In this document: one piece after another, positions 49,010 to 61,800 of the stretch
Layout: each line of letters starts with the position of its first letter
How positions within the stretch are numbered: position 1 is the stretch's first letter
The notes under the pieces: model-generated
Seen by the model: the letters and a program-made list of their open reading frames with translations, nothing else
Database searches by the model: none
Told to the model about the DNA's origin: nothing
Position numbers and translations under genes: made by a program
NCBI RefSeq assembly: GCF_050624435.1
Contig: NW_027457644.1
Coordinates: forward strand, 495,501 to 559,500
Length of the DNA: 64,000 bases
Source of the DNA: Tenrec ecaudatus
Taxonomy: Eukaryota > Chordata > Mammalia > Afrosoricida > Tenrecidae
Direction: 5' to 3'

Positions 49010-52000
49010 TAGGCTTAGGCTACGGCACCCCTAGGCTTAGGCTCGGGCACCCCTAGGCTTAGGCTCGGGCACCCCTAGACTTAGGCTAGGGCACCCCTAG
49101 GCTTAGGCAAGGGCACCCCTAGGCTTACGCTAGGGCACCCCTAAGCTTAGGCTAGGGCACCCCTAGTCTTAGGCTAGGGCACCCCTAGGCTTAGGCTAAG
49201 GCAACGGCTCTCCTAGCCTAAGGCTAGGGCACCCCTAGGCTTAGGCTAGGGCACCCCTTGGCTTAGGCTAGGGTACGCCTAGGCTTAGGCTAGGGCACCC
49301 CTAGACTTAGGCTAAGGCTAGGGCTCAGCTAGCCTAAGGCTAGGGCACCCCTAGGTTTAGGCTAGGGCACCCCTAGGCTTAGAGTAGGGCACCCCTAGGC
49401 TTAGGCTAGGGCACATCTAGGCTTAGGCTAGGGCACCCCTAGGCTTAGTCTAAGGCTAGGGCTCCACTAGACTAAGGCTAGGGCACCCCTAGGCTTAGGC
49501 TAGGGCACCCCTAGGTTTAGGCTAGGGCACCCCTAGGCTTGGGCTAGGGCACCCCTAGGCTTAGGCTAAGGTTAGGGCTCCCATAGACTAAGGTTAGGGC
49601 ACCCCTAGGCTTAGGCTAGGGCACCCCTAGGCTTAGGATAGGACACCACTAGGCTTAGGCTAGGGCACCACTAGGCTTAGGTTAAGGCTAGGGCTCCCCT
49701 AGCCTAAGGCTAGGGCACCCCTAGGCTTAGGCTGGGGCACCCCTAGGCTTAGGCTAAGGCTAGGGCTACCCTAGCCTAACCCTAGGGCACCCCTAGGCCT
49801 AGGCTAGGGCACCCCAAGGCTTAGGCTCCGGCACCCCTAGTCTTAGGATAGGGCACCCCTAGGCTTAGGCTAAGGCTAGGGCTCCTCTAGCCTAAGGCTA
49901 TGGCACCCCTAGGCTTAGGCTAGGGCACCCCTAGGCTTACGCTAGGGCACCCCTAGGCTTAGGCTAGGGCACCCCAAGGCTTAGGCTCCGGAACCCCTAG
50001 TCTTAGGATAGGGCACCCCTAGGCTTAGGCTAAGGCTAGGGCTCCTCTAGCCTAAGGCTAGGGCACCACTAGGGTTAGGCTAGGGCACCCCTAGGCTTAG
50101 GCTAGGGCACCCCTAGGCTTAGGCTAGGGCACCCCTAGGCTTAGGCTAGGGCACCCCTAGGCTTAGGCTAGGACATCCCTAGGCTTAGGCTAAGGCTAGG
50201 GCTCCCCTAGCCTAAGGCTAGGGCACCCCTTGGCTTAGGCGAGGGGACCCCTAGGCTTAGGCTAGGGCACCCCTAGGCTTAGGCTTAGGCTAGGGCTCAG
50301 TTAGCCTAAGGCTAGGGCAAGCCTAGACTTAGGCTAGTGCACCCCTAGGCTTAGGGAAGGGCACCCCTAGGCTTTGGGTAGGGCACCCCTAGGCTTTGGG
50401 TAGGGCACCCCTAGGGTTAGGCTAGGGCACGCCTAGGCTTAGACTAGGGCACCCCTAGGCTAAGGCTAGGGCACCCCTAGGTTTAGGCTAGGGCAACCCT
50501 AGGCTTAGGCTAGGGCAGCCATAGGCTTAGGCTAAGGCTGGGCTCCTCTATCCTAAGGCCTGGGCACCCCTAGGCTTAGGCTAGGGCCCCCCTAGGCTTA
50601 GGCTAGGGCACCCCTAGGGTTAGGCTAGGGCACCCCTAGGCTTAGTCTAGGTCTAGAGGATCCCTTGGCTTAGGCTAAGGCACTCCTAGGCTTAGTCTAA
50701 GGCTAGGGCTCCTCTAGCCTAAGGCTATGGCACCCCTAGGCTTAGGCTAGGGCACCCCTAGGCTTACGCTAGGGCACCCCTATGCTTAGGCTAGGGCACC
50801 CCAAGGCTTAGGCTCTGGCACCCCTAGTCTTAGCATAGGGCACCCCTAGGCTTAGGCTAAGGCTAAGGCTAGGGCTCCTCTAGCCTAAGGCTAGGGCACC
50901 ACTAGGGTTAGGCTAGGGCACCCCTAGGCTTAGGCTAGGGCACCCCTAGGCTTAGGCTAGGGTACCCCTAGGCTTAGGCTAGGACACCCCTAGGCTTAGG
51001 CTAGGACATCCCTAGGCTTAGGCTAAGGCTAGGGCTCCCCTAGCCTAAGGCTAGGGCATCCCTTGGCTTAGGCGAGGGGACCCCTAGGCTTAGGCTAGGG
51101 CACCCCTAGGCTTAGGGTAGGGCACCCCTAGGCTTTGGGTAGGGCACCCCTAGGCTTTGGGTAGGGCACCCCTAGGATTAGGCTAGGGCACGCCTAGGCT
51201 TAGACTAGGGCACCCCTAGGCTAAGGCTAGGGCACCCCTAGGCTTAGGCTAGGGCAACCCTAGGCTTAGGCTAGGGCAGCCATAGGCTTAGGCTAAGGCT
51301 GGGCTCCTCTATCCTAAGGCCTGGACACCCCTAGGCTTAGGCTAAGACCCCCCTAGGCTTAGGCTTGGGCACCCCTAGGGTTAGGCTAGGGCACCCCTAG
51401 GCTTAGGCTAGGTCTAGAGGATCCCTTGGCTTAGGCTAAGGCACCCCTAGGCTTAGGCTAAGGCTAGGTCACCCCTAGGCTTAGGCTATAGCACCACTAG
51501 GCTTAGGCTAGGGCACCCCTTGGCTTAGGCTAGGTCACCCCTAGGCTTAGGCTAAGGCTAGGTCACCTCTAGGCGTAGGCTAAGGCACCACTAGGCTTAG
51601 GCTAGGGCACCCCTAGGCTTAGGCTTAGGCAATCCTAGGCTTAGGCTAGGGCACCCCTAGGCTGAGGGTAGGGCACCCATAGGCTTAGGCTAAGGCTAGG
51701 GCTCCTCTAGCCTAAGGCTAGGGCACCCCTAGGCTTAGGCTAGGGCACCCCTAGGCTTAGGCTAGGGCAACCAAGGCTTCGGCTAAGGCGAGGACTCCCC
51801 TAGCCTAAGGCTAGGGTACCCCTAGGCTTAGGCTAGGGCACCCCTAGACTTAGGCTAGGGCACCCCTAGGCTTAGGCTAGGGCACCCCTAGGATTAGACT
51901 AAGGCTAGGGCTCCCCTAGACTAAGGCTAGGTCACCCCTGGGCTTAAGCTAGGGAACCCCTAGATTTAGGCTATGGAGCCCCAAGGCTTACGCTAATGCT

Positions 52001-52204
52001 AGGGCTCCCCTAGCCTAACGCTCAGGCATCCCTAGCCTGGGCTAGGGCACCCATAGGCTTAGGCTAGGGCACCCCTAGGCTTAGGTTAGGGCACCCCTAG
52101 GCTTAGGTTAGGGCACCCCTAGGCTTAGGCTGGGGCTCCCGAAGGCTTAGGCTAAGGCTAGGGCTCCCCCAGACTAAGGCTAAGGTACCCCTAGGCTTAG
52201 GCTA

Positions 52205-53351
52205 GGGCACATCTAGGCTTAGGCTAGGGCACTCCTAGGCTTAGGCTAGGGCAACCCGAGGTTTATGCTAGGGCACCCCTAGGCGTAGGCTAGGGCACCC
52301 CTAGGCTTAGTCTAGGGCACCCCTAGGGTTAAGCTAGGGCACCCCTAGGCTTGGGCTAGGGCACCCCTAGGCTTAGGCTAAGGTTAGGGCTCCCCTAGGC
52401 TAAGGCTAGGGCACCCCTAGGCTTAGGATAGGACACCACTAGGCTTAGGCTAGGGCACCCCTAGGCTTAGGCTAAGGCTAGGGCTCCCCTTGCCTAAGGA
52501 TACGGCACCGCTTGGCTTAGGCTAGGGCACCCCTAGGTTTAGGCTAGGGCACCCCTAGTCTTAGGTTAGGGCACCCCTAGGCTTAGGCTAAGGCTAGGGC
52601 TACACTAGCCTAAGCCTAGGGTACCCCTAGGCTTAGGCTAGGGCACCCCAAGGAGTAGGCTCCGGCACCCCTAGTCTTAGGATAGGGCACTCCTAGGCTT
52701 AGGCTAAGGCTAGGGCTCCTCTAGCCTAAGGCTATGGCACCCCTAGGCTTAGGCTTGGGCACCCCTAGGCTTAGACTAGGGCACCACTAGGCTTAGGCTA
52801 GGCACCCCTAGGTTTAGGCTTAGGCTAGGGCTCAGCTAGCCTAAGGCTAGGGCAAGCCTAGGCTTAGGCTAGGGCACCCCTAAGCTTAGGGTAGGGCACC
52901 CCTAGGTTTAGGGTAGGGCACCCCTCGGCTTAGGCTAGGGCACGCCTAGGCTTAGGCTAGGGCACCGCTAGGCTTAGGCTAAGGCTAGTGTTCCCCTAGC
53001 CTAAGGCTAGGGCACCACTAGGGTTAGGCTAGGGCACCCCTAGGCTTAGGCTAGGGCAACCCTAGGCTTAGGCTAGGGCAGCCATAGGCTTCGGCTAAGG
53101 CTAGGGATCATCTAGCCTAAGGCCTGGGCACCCCTAGGCTTAGGCTAGGGCACCCCTAGGCTTAGGCTAATGCACCCCTAGGCTTAGTCTAAGGCTAGGT
53201 CACCCCTAGGCTTAGGCTAAGGCACCACTAGGCTTAGGCTAGGGCACCCCTAGGCTTAGGCTAGGGTACTCCTAGGCTTAGGCTAGGGCACCCCAAGGCT
53301 TTGGCTAAGGCGAGGACTCCCCAAGCCTAAGGCTAGGGTACCCCTAGGCTT
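52205..53351 (+). repeat. Second copy of the 661-1807 cassette
   Basis: Offset to the first copy is exactly 51544 throughout. Upstream it is joined to 12056-12850-type sequence at about 52198-52207, and downstream to GGCTTTGGGTAGGG units at 53352. Both junctions keep the monomer phase. Because it retains the 270 bp missing at 33.7 kb, its source was like the left end of the window, not like the 33-kb copy. Confidence 0.88.
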
Positions 53352-53360
53352 TGGGTAGGG
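53340..53360 (+). other. Fusion junction between the 661-1807 cassette and copy d
   Basis: Left of the junction the sequence is that of about 1770-1807 (GGCGAGGACTCCCC, then GGGTACCCCTAGGCTT). To the right it continues as TGGGTAGGGCACCCC, the 45770 type. The shared GGGTA/CCCCTAGGCTT leaves the exact breakpoint ambiguous within one monomer. The same fusion recurs at about 62740. Confidence 0.85.
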
Positions 53361-56300
53361 CACCCCTAGGCTTTGGGTAGGGCACCCCTAGGATTAGGCT
53401 AGGGCACGCCTAGGCTTAGACTAGGGCACCCCTAGGCTAAGGCTAGGGCACCCCTAGGCTTAGGCTAGGGCAACCCTAGGCTTAGGCTAGGGCAGCCATA
53501 GGCTTAGGCTAAGGCTGGGCTCCTCTATCCTAAGGCCAGGACACCCCTAGGCTTAGGCTAAGGCCCCCCTAGGCTTAGGCTTGGGCACCCCTAGGGTTAG
53601 GCTAGGGCACCCCTAGGCTTAGGCTAGGTCTAGAGGATCCCTTGGCTTAGGCTAAGGCACCCCTAGGCTTAGGCTAAGGCTAGGTCACCCCTAGGCTTAG
53701 GCTATAGCACCACTAGGCTTAGGCTAGGGCACCCCTTGGCTTAGGCTAGGTCACCCCTAGGCTTAGGCTAAGGCTAGGTCACCTCTAGGTGTAGGCTAAG
53801 GCACCACTAGGCTTAGGCTAGGGCACCCCTAGGCTTAGGCTTAGGCAATCATAGGCTTAGGCTAGGGCACCCCTAGGCTTAGGCTAGGGCAACCCAAGGC
53901 TTCGGCTAAGGCGAGGACTCCCCTAGCCTAAGGCTAGGGTACCCCTAGGCTTAGGCTAGGGCACCCCTAGGCTTAGGCTAATGCACCCCTAGGCTTAGTC
54001 TAAGGCTAGGTCACCCCTAGGCTTAGGCTAAGGCACCACTAGGCTTAGGCTAGGGCACCCCTAGGCTTAGGCTAGGGTACTCCTAGGCTTAGGCTAGGGC
54101 ACCAGAAGGCTTTGGCTAAGGCGAGGACTCCCCAAGCCTAAGGCTAGGGTACCCCTAGGCTTAGGCTGGGCACCCCTAGACTTAGGCTAAGGCACCCTTA
54201 GGCTTAGGCTAGGGCACCCCTAGGCTTAAACTAAGGCTAGGGCTCCCCTAGCCTAAGGCTAGGTCACCCCTGGCTTAGGCTAGGGAACCCCTCGGTTAAG
54301 GCTAGGGAGCCCCAAGGCTTACGCTAATGCTAAGGCTCCCCTAGCCTAACGCTAGGGCATCCCTAGCCTGGGCTAGGGCACCCGCAGGCTTAGGCTAGGG
54401 CACACCTAGGCTTAGGTAGGGAACCCCTAGGCTTAGGTTAGGGCACCCCTAGGCTTAGGCTGGGGCACCCCTAGGCTTAGGCTAAGGCTAGGGCTCCCCT
54501 AGACTAAGGCTAAGATACCCCTAAGCTTAGGCTAGGGCACCCCTTGGCTTAGGCTAGGGCACCCCTAGGCTTAGGCTAAGGCTAGGGCTCCTCTAGCCTA
54601 ACGCTAGGGCATCCCTACCCTGGGCTAGGGCACACGTAGGCTTAGTCTAGGGCACCCTTATGCTTAGGTAGGAAACCCCTAGGCTTAGGTTATAGCACCC
54701 CTAGGCTTAGGCTGGGGCACCCCTAGACTTATGCTAGGGCACCCCTAGGCTTAGGCTAGGGCACCCCTAGGCTTAGACAAAGGCTAGGGCTCCCCTAGCC
54801 TAAGGCTAGGTCACACCTAGGCTTAGGCTAGGGAACCCCTAGTTTTAGGCTAGGGCGCCCCAAGGCTTACGCTAAGGCTAGGGCTCCCCTAGCCTAAGGT
54901 TAGGGCACCCGTAGGCTTAGGCTAGGGCACCCCTAGTCTTAGGCTAGGGCACCCCTAGGCTTAGGCTAAGGCTAGGGCTCCCCTAGCCTAAGGCTAGGCC
55001 ACCCAAAGGCTTAGGTTAGGGCACCCCTAGGCTTAGGCTAGGGCACCCCATGGCTTAGGATAGGGCAACCGTAGGCGTAGGCTAAGGCTAGGGCTCCACT
55101 AGACTAAGGCTAGGGCACCCCTAGCCTTAGGCTCGGGCACCCCTAGGCTTAGGCTAGGGCACCCCTAGGCTTTGGGTAGGGCACCCCTAGGCTTAGGATA
55201 AGTCTAGGGCTCCCCTAGCCTAAGGCTAGGACACCCCTAGGCTTAGGCTAGGGCACCCCTAGGCTTAGGCTAAGGCTAGGGCTCCTCTAGCCTAACGCTA
55301 GGGCATCCCTAGCCTGGGCTAGGGCACACGTAGGCTTAGTCTAGGGCACCCTTATGCTTAGGTAGGGAACCCCTAGGCTTAGGTTATGGCACCCCTAGGC
55401 TTAGGCTGGGGCACCCCAAGACTTATGCTAGGGCACCCCTAGGCTTAGGCTAGGGCACCCCTAGGCTTAGACAAAGGCTAGGGCTCCCCTAGCCTAAGGC
55501 TAGGTCACACCTAGGCTTAGGCTAGGGAACCCCTAGTTTTAGGCTAGGGCGCCCCAAGGCTTACGCTAAGGCTAGAGCTCCCCTAGCCTAAGGTTAGGGC
55601 ACCCGTAGGCTTAGGCTAGGGCACCCCTAGTCTTAGGCTAGGGCACCCCTAGGCTTAGGCTAAGGCTAGGGCTCCCCTAGCCTAAGGCTAGGCCACCCAA
55701 AGGCTTAGGTTAGGGCACCCCTAGGCTTAGGCTAGGGCACCCCATGGCTTAGGATAGGGCAACCGTAGGCGTAGGCTAAGGCTAGGGCTCCACTAGACTA
55801 AGGCTAGGGCACCCCTAAGGCTTAGGGTAGGGCACCCCTAGGCTTAGGATAAGTCTAGGGCTCCCCTAGCCTAAGGCTAGGACACCCCTAGGCTTAGGCT
55901 AGGGCACCCCTAGGCTTAGGCTAAGGCTAGGGCTCCTCTAGCCTAACGCTAGGGCATCCCTAGCCTGGGCTAGGGCACACGTAGGCTTAGTCTAGGGCAC
56001 CCTTATGCTTAGGTAGGGAACCCCTAGGCTTAGGTTATGGCACCCCTAGGCTTAGGCTGGGGCACCCCAAGACTTATGCTAGGGCACCCCTAGGCTTAGG
56101 CTAGGGCACCCCTAGGCTTAGACAAAGGCTAGGGCTCCCCTAGCCTAAGGCTATGTCACACCTAGGCTTAGGCTAGGGAACCCCTAGTTTTAGGCTAGGG
56201 CGCCCCAAGGCTTACGCTAAGGCTAGGGCTCCCCTAGCCTAAGGTTAGGGCACCCGTAGGCTTAGGCTAGGGCACCCCTAGTCTTAGGCTAGGGCACCCC

Positions 56301-58855
56301 TAGGCTTAGGCTAAGGCTAGGGCTCCCCTAGCCTAAGGCTAGGCCACCCAAAGGCTTAGGTTAGGGCACCCCTAGGCTTAGGCTAGGGCACCCCATGGCT
56401 TAGGATAGGGAAACCGTAGGCGTAGGCTAAGGCTAGGGCTCCACTAGACTAAGGCTAGGGCACCCCTAGCCTTAGGCTGGGGCACCCCTAGGCTTAGGCT
56501 CGGGCACCCCTAGGCTTTGGGTAGGGCACCCCTAGGCTTAGGATAAGTCTAGGGCTCCCCTAGCCTAAGGCTAGGACACCCCTAGGCTTAGGCTACGGCA
56601 CCCCTAGGCTTAGGCTCGGGCACCCCTAGGCTTAGGCTCGGGCACCCCTAGACTTAGGCTAGGGCACCCCTAGGCTTAGGCAAGGGCACCCCTAGGCTTA
56701 CGCTAGGGCACCCCTAAGCTTAGGCTAGGGCACCCCTAGTCTTAGGCTAGGGCACCCCTAGGCTTAGGCTAAGGCAACGGCTCTCCTAGCCTAAGGCTAG
56801 GGCACCCCTAGGCTTAGGCTAGGGCACCCCTTGGCTTAGGCTAGGGTACGCCTAGGCTTAGGCTAGGGCACCCCTAGACTTAGGCTAAGGCTAGGGCTCA
56901 GCTAGCCTAAGGCTAGGGCACCCCTAGGTTTAGGCTAGGGCACCCCTAGGCTTAGAGTAGGGCACCCCTAGGCTTAGGCTAGGGCACATCTAGGCTTAGG
57001 CTAGGGCACCCCTAGGCTTAGTCTAAGGCTAGGGCTCCACTAGACTAAGGCTAGGGCACCCCTAGGCTTAGGCTAGGGCACCCCTAGGTTTAGGCTAGGG
57101 CACCCCTAGGCTTGGGCTAGGGCACCCCTAGGCTTAGGCTAAGGTTAGGGCTCCCATAGACTAAGGTTAGGGCACCCCTAGGCTTAGGCTAGGGCACCCC
57201 TAGGCTTAGGATAGGACACCACTAGGCTTAGGCTAGGGCACCACTAGGCTTAGGTTAAGGCTAGGGCTCCCCTAGCCTAAGGCTAGGGCACCCCTAGGCT
57301 TAGGCTGGGGCACCCCTAGGCTTAGGCTAAGGCTAGGGCTACCCTAGCCTAACCCTAGGGCACCCCTAGGCCTAGGCTAGGGCACCCCAAGGCTTAGGCT
57401 CCGGCACCCCTAGTCTTAGGATAGGGCACCCCTAGGCTTAGGCTAAGGCTAGGGCTCCTCTAGCCTAAGGCTATGGCACCCCTAGGCTTAGGCTAGGGCA
57501 CCCCTAGGCTTACGCTAGGGCACCCCTAGGCTTAGGCTAGGGCACCCCAAGGCTTAGGCTCCGGAACCCCTAGTCTTAGGATAGGGCACCCCTAGGCTTA
57601 GGCTAAGGCTAGGGCTCCTCTAGCCTAAGGCTAGGGCACCACTAGGGTTAGGCTAGGGCACCCCTAGGCTTAGGCTAGGGCACCCCTAGGCTTAGGCTAG
57701 GGCACCCCTAGGCTTAGGCTAGGGCACCCCTAGGCTTAGGCTAGGACATCCCTAGGCTTAGGCTAAGGCTAGGGCTCCCCTAGCCTAAGGCTAGGGCACC
57801 CCTTGGCTTAGGCGAGGGGACCCCTAGGCTTAGGCTAGGGCACCCCTAGGCTTAGGCTTAGGCTAGGGCTCAGTTAGCCTAAGGCTAGGGCAAGCCTAGA
57901 CTTAGGCTAGTGCACCCCTAGGCTTAGGGAAGGGCACCCCTAGGCTTTGGGTAGGGCACCCCTAGGCTTTGGGTAGGGCACCCCTAGGGTTAGGCTAGGG
58001 CACGCCTAGGCTTAGACTAGGGCACCCCTAGGCTAAGGCTAGGGCACCCCTAGGTTTAGGCTAGGGCAACCCTAGGCTTAGGCTAGGGCAGCCATAGGCT
58101 TAGGCTAAGGCTGGGCTCCTCTATCCTAAGGCCTGGGCACCCCTAGGCTTAGGCTAGGGCCCCCCTAGGCTTAGGCTAGGGCACCCCTAGGGTTAGGCTA
58201 GGGCACCCCTAGGCTTAGTCTAGGTCTAGAGGATCCCTTGGCTTAGGCTAAGGCACTCCTAGGCTTAGTCTAAGGCTAGGGCTCCTCTAGCCTAAGGCTA
58301 TGGCACCCCTAGGCTTAGGCTAGGGCACCCCTAGGCTTACGCTAGGGCACCCCTAGGCTTAGGCTAGGGCACCCCTAGGCTTACGCTAGGGCACCCCTAT
58401 GCTTAGGCTAGGGCACCCCAAGGCTTAGGCTCTGGCACCCCTAGTCTTAGCATAGGGCACCCCTAGGCTTAGGCTAAGGCTAGGGCTCCTCTAGCCTAAG
58501 GCTAGGGCACCACTAGGGTTAGGCTAGGGCACCCCTAGGCTTAGGCTAGGGCACCCCTAGGCTTAGGCTAGGGTACCCCTAGGCTTAGGCTAGGACATCC
58601 CTAGGCTTAGGCTAAGGCTAGGGCTCCCCTAGCCTAAGGCTAGGGCACCCCTTGGCTTAGGCGAGGGGACCCCTAGGCTTAGGCTAGGGCACCCCTAGGC
58701 TTAGGGTAGGGCACCCCTAGGCTTTGGGTAGGGCACCCCTAGGCTTTGGGTAGGGCACCCCTAGGATTAGGCTAGGGCACGCCTAGGCTTAGACTAGGGC
58801 ACCCCTAGGCTAAGGCTAGGGCACCCCTAGGCTTAGGCTAGGGCAACCCTAGGCT
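53343..58855 (+). repeat. Copy d: 5.5-kb copy of 45770-51266
   Basis: The offset is 7573 from about 45770 through the landmark at 58225. Near 58350 one two-monomer (44-bp) segment is added, and near 58590 one 22-mer is missing relative to copy c. It shares the 94-bp deletion of copy c. It ends at the CAACCC to AAGGCTAGGGCTCCACTAG fusion at 58855. Confidence 0.88.
54590..56582 (+). repeat. Triplicated 0.65-0.69-kb unit, fourth set
   Basis: Markers lie at 54590, 55284 and 55935 (694 and 651 bp), 7573 bp after the third set. It lacks the private TAATGCT change at the equivalent of 48370, so that change arose in the third set after this copy was made, or was corrected here. Confidence 0.86.
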
Positions 58856-61800
58856 TAGGCTAAGGCTAGGGCTCCACTAGACTAAGGCTAGGGCACCCCT
58901 AGGCTTAGGCTAGGGCACCCCTAGGTTTAGGCTAGGGCACCCCTAGGCTTAGGCTAAGGTTAGGGCTCCCATAGACTAAGGTTAGGGCACCCCTAGGCTT
59001 AGGCTAGGGCACCCCTAGGCTTAGGATAGGACACCACTAGGCTTAGGCTAGGGCACCACTAGGCTTAGGTTAAGGCTAGGGCTCCCCTAGCCTAAGGCTA
59101 GGGCACCCCTAGGCTTAGGCTGGGGCACCCCTAGGCTTAGGCTAAGGCTAGGGCTACCCTAGCCTAAACCTAGGGCACCCCTAGACCTAGGCTAGGGTAC
59201 CCCAAGGCTTAGGCTCCGGCACCCCTAATCTTAGGATAGGGCACCCCTAGGCTTAGGCTAAGGCTAGGGCTCCTCTAGCCTAAGGCTATGGCACCCCTAG
59301 GCTTAGGCTAGGGCACCCCTAGGCTTACGCTAGGGCACCCCTAGGCTTAGGCTAGGGCACCCCAAGGCTTAGGCTCCGGAACCCCTAGTCTTAGGATAGG
59401 GCACCCCTACGCTTAGGCTAAGGCTAGGGCTCCTCTAGCCTAAGGCTAGGGCACCACTAGGGTTAGGCTAGGGCACCCCTAGGCTTAGGCTAGGGCACCC
59501 CTAGGCTTAGGCTAGGGCACCCCTAGGATTACGCTAGGGTACCCCTAGGCTTAGGCTAGGACATCCCTAGGCTTAGGCTAAGGCTAGGGCTCCCCTAGCC
59601 TAAGGCTAGGGCACCCCTTGGCTTAGGCGAGGGGACCCCTAGGCTTAGGCTAGGGCACCCCTAGGCTTAGGCTTAGGCTAGGGCTCAGCTAGCCTAAGGC
59701 TAGGGCAAGCCTAGACTTAGGCTAGTGCACCCCTAGGCTTAGGGTAGGGCACCCCTAGGCTTTGGGTAGGGCACCCCTAGGCTTTGGGTAGGGCACCCCT
59801 AGGGTTAGGCTAGGGCACGCCTAGGCTTAGACTAGGGCACCCCTAGGCTAAGGCTAGGGCACCCCTAGGTTTAGGCTAGGGCAACCCTAGGCTTAGGCTA
59901 GGGCAGCCATGGGCTTAGGCTAAGGCTGGGCTCCTCTATCCTAAGGCCTGGGCACCCCTAGGCTTAGGCTAGGGCCCCCCTAGGCTTAGGCTAGGGCACC
60001 CCTAGGGTTAGGCTAGGGCACCCCTAGGCTTAGGCTAGGTCTAGAGGATCCCTTGGCTTAGGCTAAGGCACTCCTAGGCTTAGGCTAAGGCTAGGGCTCC
60101 TCTAGCCTAAGGCTATGGCACCCCTAGGCTTAGGCTAGGGCACCCCTAGGCTTACGCTAGGGCACCCCTATGCTTAGGCTAGGGCACCCCAAGGCTTAGG
60201 CTCTGGCACCCCTAGTCTTAGCATAGGGCACCCCTAGGCTTAGGCTAAGGCTAAGGCTAGGGCTCCTCTAGCCTAAGGCTAGGGCACCACTAGGGTTAGG
60301 CTAGGGCACCCCTAGGCTTAGGCTAGGGCACCCCTAGGCTTAGGCTAGGGTACCCCTAGGCTTAGGCTAGGACACCCCTAGGCTTAGGCTAGGACATCCC
60401 TAGGCTTAGGCTAAGGCTAGGGCTCCCCTAGCCTAAGGCTTGGGCACCCCTTGGCTTAGGCGAGGGGACCCCTAGGCTTAGGCTAGGGCACCCCTAGGCT
60501 TAGGGTAGGGCACCCCTAGGCTTTGGGTAGGGCACCCCTAGGCTTTGGGTAGGGCACCCCTAGGATTAGGCTAGGGCACGCCTAGGCTTAGACTAGGGCA
60601 CCCCTAGGCTAAGGCTAGGGCACCCCTAGGCTTAGGCTAGGGCAACCCTAGGCTTAGGCTAGGGCAGCCATAGGCTTAGGCTAAGGCTGGGCTCCTCTAT
60701 CCTAAGGCCTGGACACCCCTAGGCTTAGGCTAAGACCCCCCTAGGCTTAGGCTTGGGCACCCCTAGGCTTAGGCTAGGGCACCCCTAGGCTTAGGCTAGG
60801 TCTAGAGGATCCCTTGGCTTAGGCTAAGGCACCCCTAGGCTTAGGCTAAGGCTAGGTCACCCCTAGGCTTAGGCTATAGCACCACTAGGCTTAGGCTAGG
60901 GCACCCCTTGGCTTAGGCTAGGTCACCCCTAGGCTTAGGCTAAGGCTAGGTCACCTCTAGGCATAGGCTAAGGCACCACTAGGCTTAGGCTAGGGCACCC
61001 CTAGGCTTAGGCTTAGGCAATCCTAGGCTTAGGCTAGGGCACCCCTAGGCTGAGGGTAGGGCACCCATAGGCTTAGGCTAAGGCTAGGGCTCCTCTAGCC
61101 TAAGGCTAGGGCACCCCTAGGCTTAGGCTAGGGCACCCCTAGGCTTAGGCTAGGGCAACCAAGGCTTCGGCTAAGGCGAGGACTCCCCTAGCCTAAGGCT
61201 AGGGTACCCCTAGGCTTAGGCTAGGGCACCCCTAGACTTAGGCTAGGGCACCCCTAGGCTTAGGCTAGGGCACCCCTAGGATTAGACTAAGGCTAGGGCT
61301 CCCCTAGACTAAGGCTAGGTCACCCCTGGGCTTAAGCTAGGGAACCCCTAGATTTAGGCTATGGAGCCCCAAGGCTTACGCTAATGCTAGGGCTCCCCTA
61401 GCCTAACGCTCAGGCATCCCTAGCCTGGGCTAGGGCACCCATAGGCTTAGGCTAGGGCACCCCTAGGCTTAGGTTAGGGCACCCCTAGGCTTAGGTTAGG
61501 GCACCCCTAGGCTTAGGCTGGGGCTCCCGAAGGCTTAGGCTAAGGCTAGGGCTCCCCCAGACTAAGGCTAAGGTACCCCTAGGCTTAGGCTAGGGCACAT
61601 CTAGGCTTAGGCTAGGGCACTCCTAGGCTTAGGCTAGGGCAACCCGAGGTTTATGCTAGGGCACCCCTAGGCGTAGGCTAGGGCACCCCTAGGCTTAGTC
61701 TAGGGCACCCCTAGGGTTAAGCTAGGGCACCCCTAGGCTTGGGCTAGGGCACCCCTAGGCTTAGGCTAAGGTTAGGGCTCCCCTAGGCTAAGGCTAGGGC

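Larger units (their letters stand above)
43474..51266 (+). repeat. 7.9-kb tandem unit, copy c
   Basis: Directly follows copy b. The junction at about 43442-43474 joins a CCTTGGCTTAGGCGAGGGG unit to CTAGCCTTAGGCTGGGGC, which in copy b begins at 35546. The end diverges at about 51266, where copy b has GCTCCACTAG and copy c has GGGCAGCCATAGG. It carries a 94-bp deletion shared with the block at 53.3 kb. Confidence 0.9.
49445..54612 (+). repeat. 9.39-kb-period repeat, left copy (mosaic source)
   Basis: This matches 58855 to the window end at offset 9388 (9410 before a one-monomer difference near 49530). It includes the end of copy c, the 12056-type block, the 661-type cassette and the beginning of copy d, so the repeated unit is itself chimeric. 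Confidence 0.88.
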
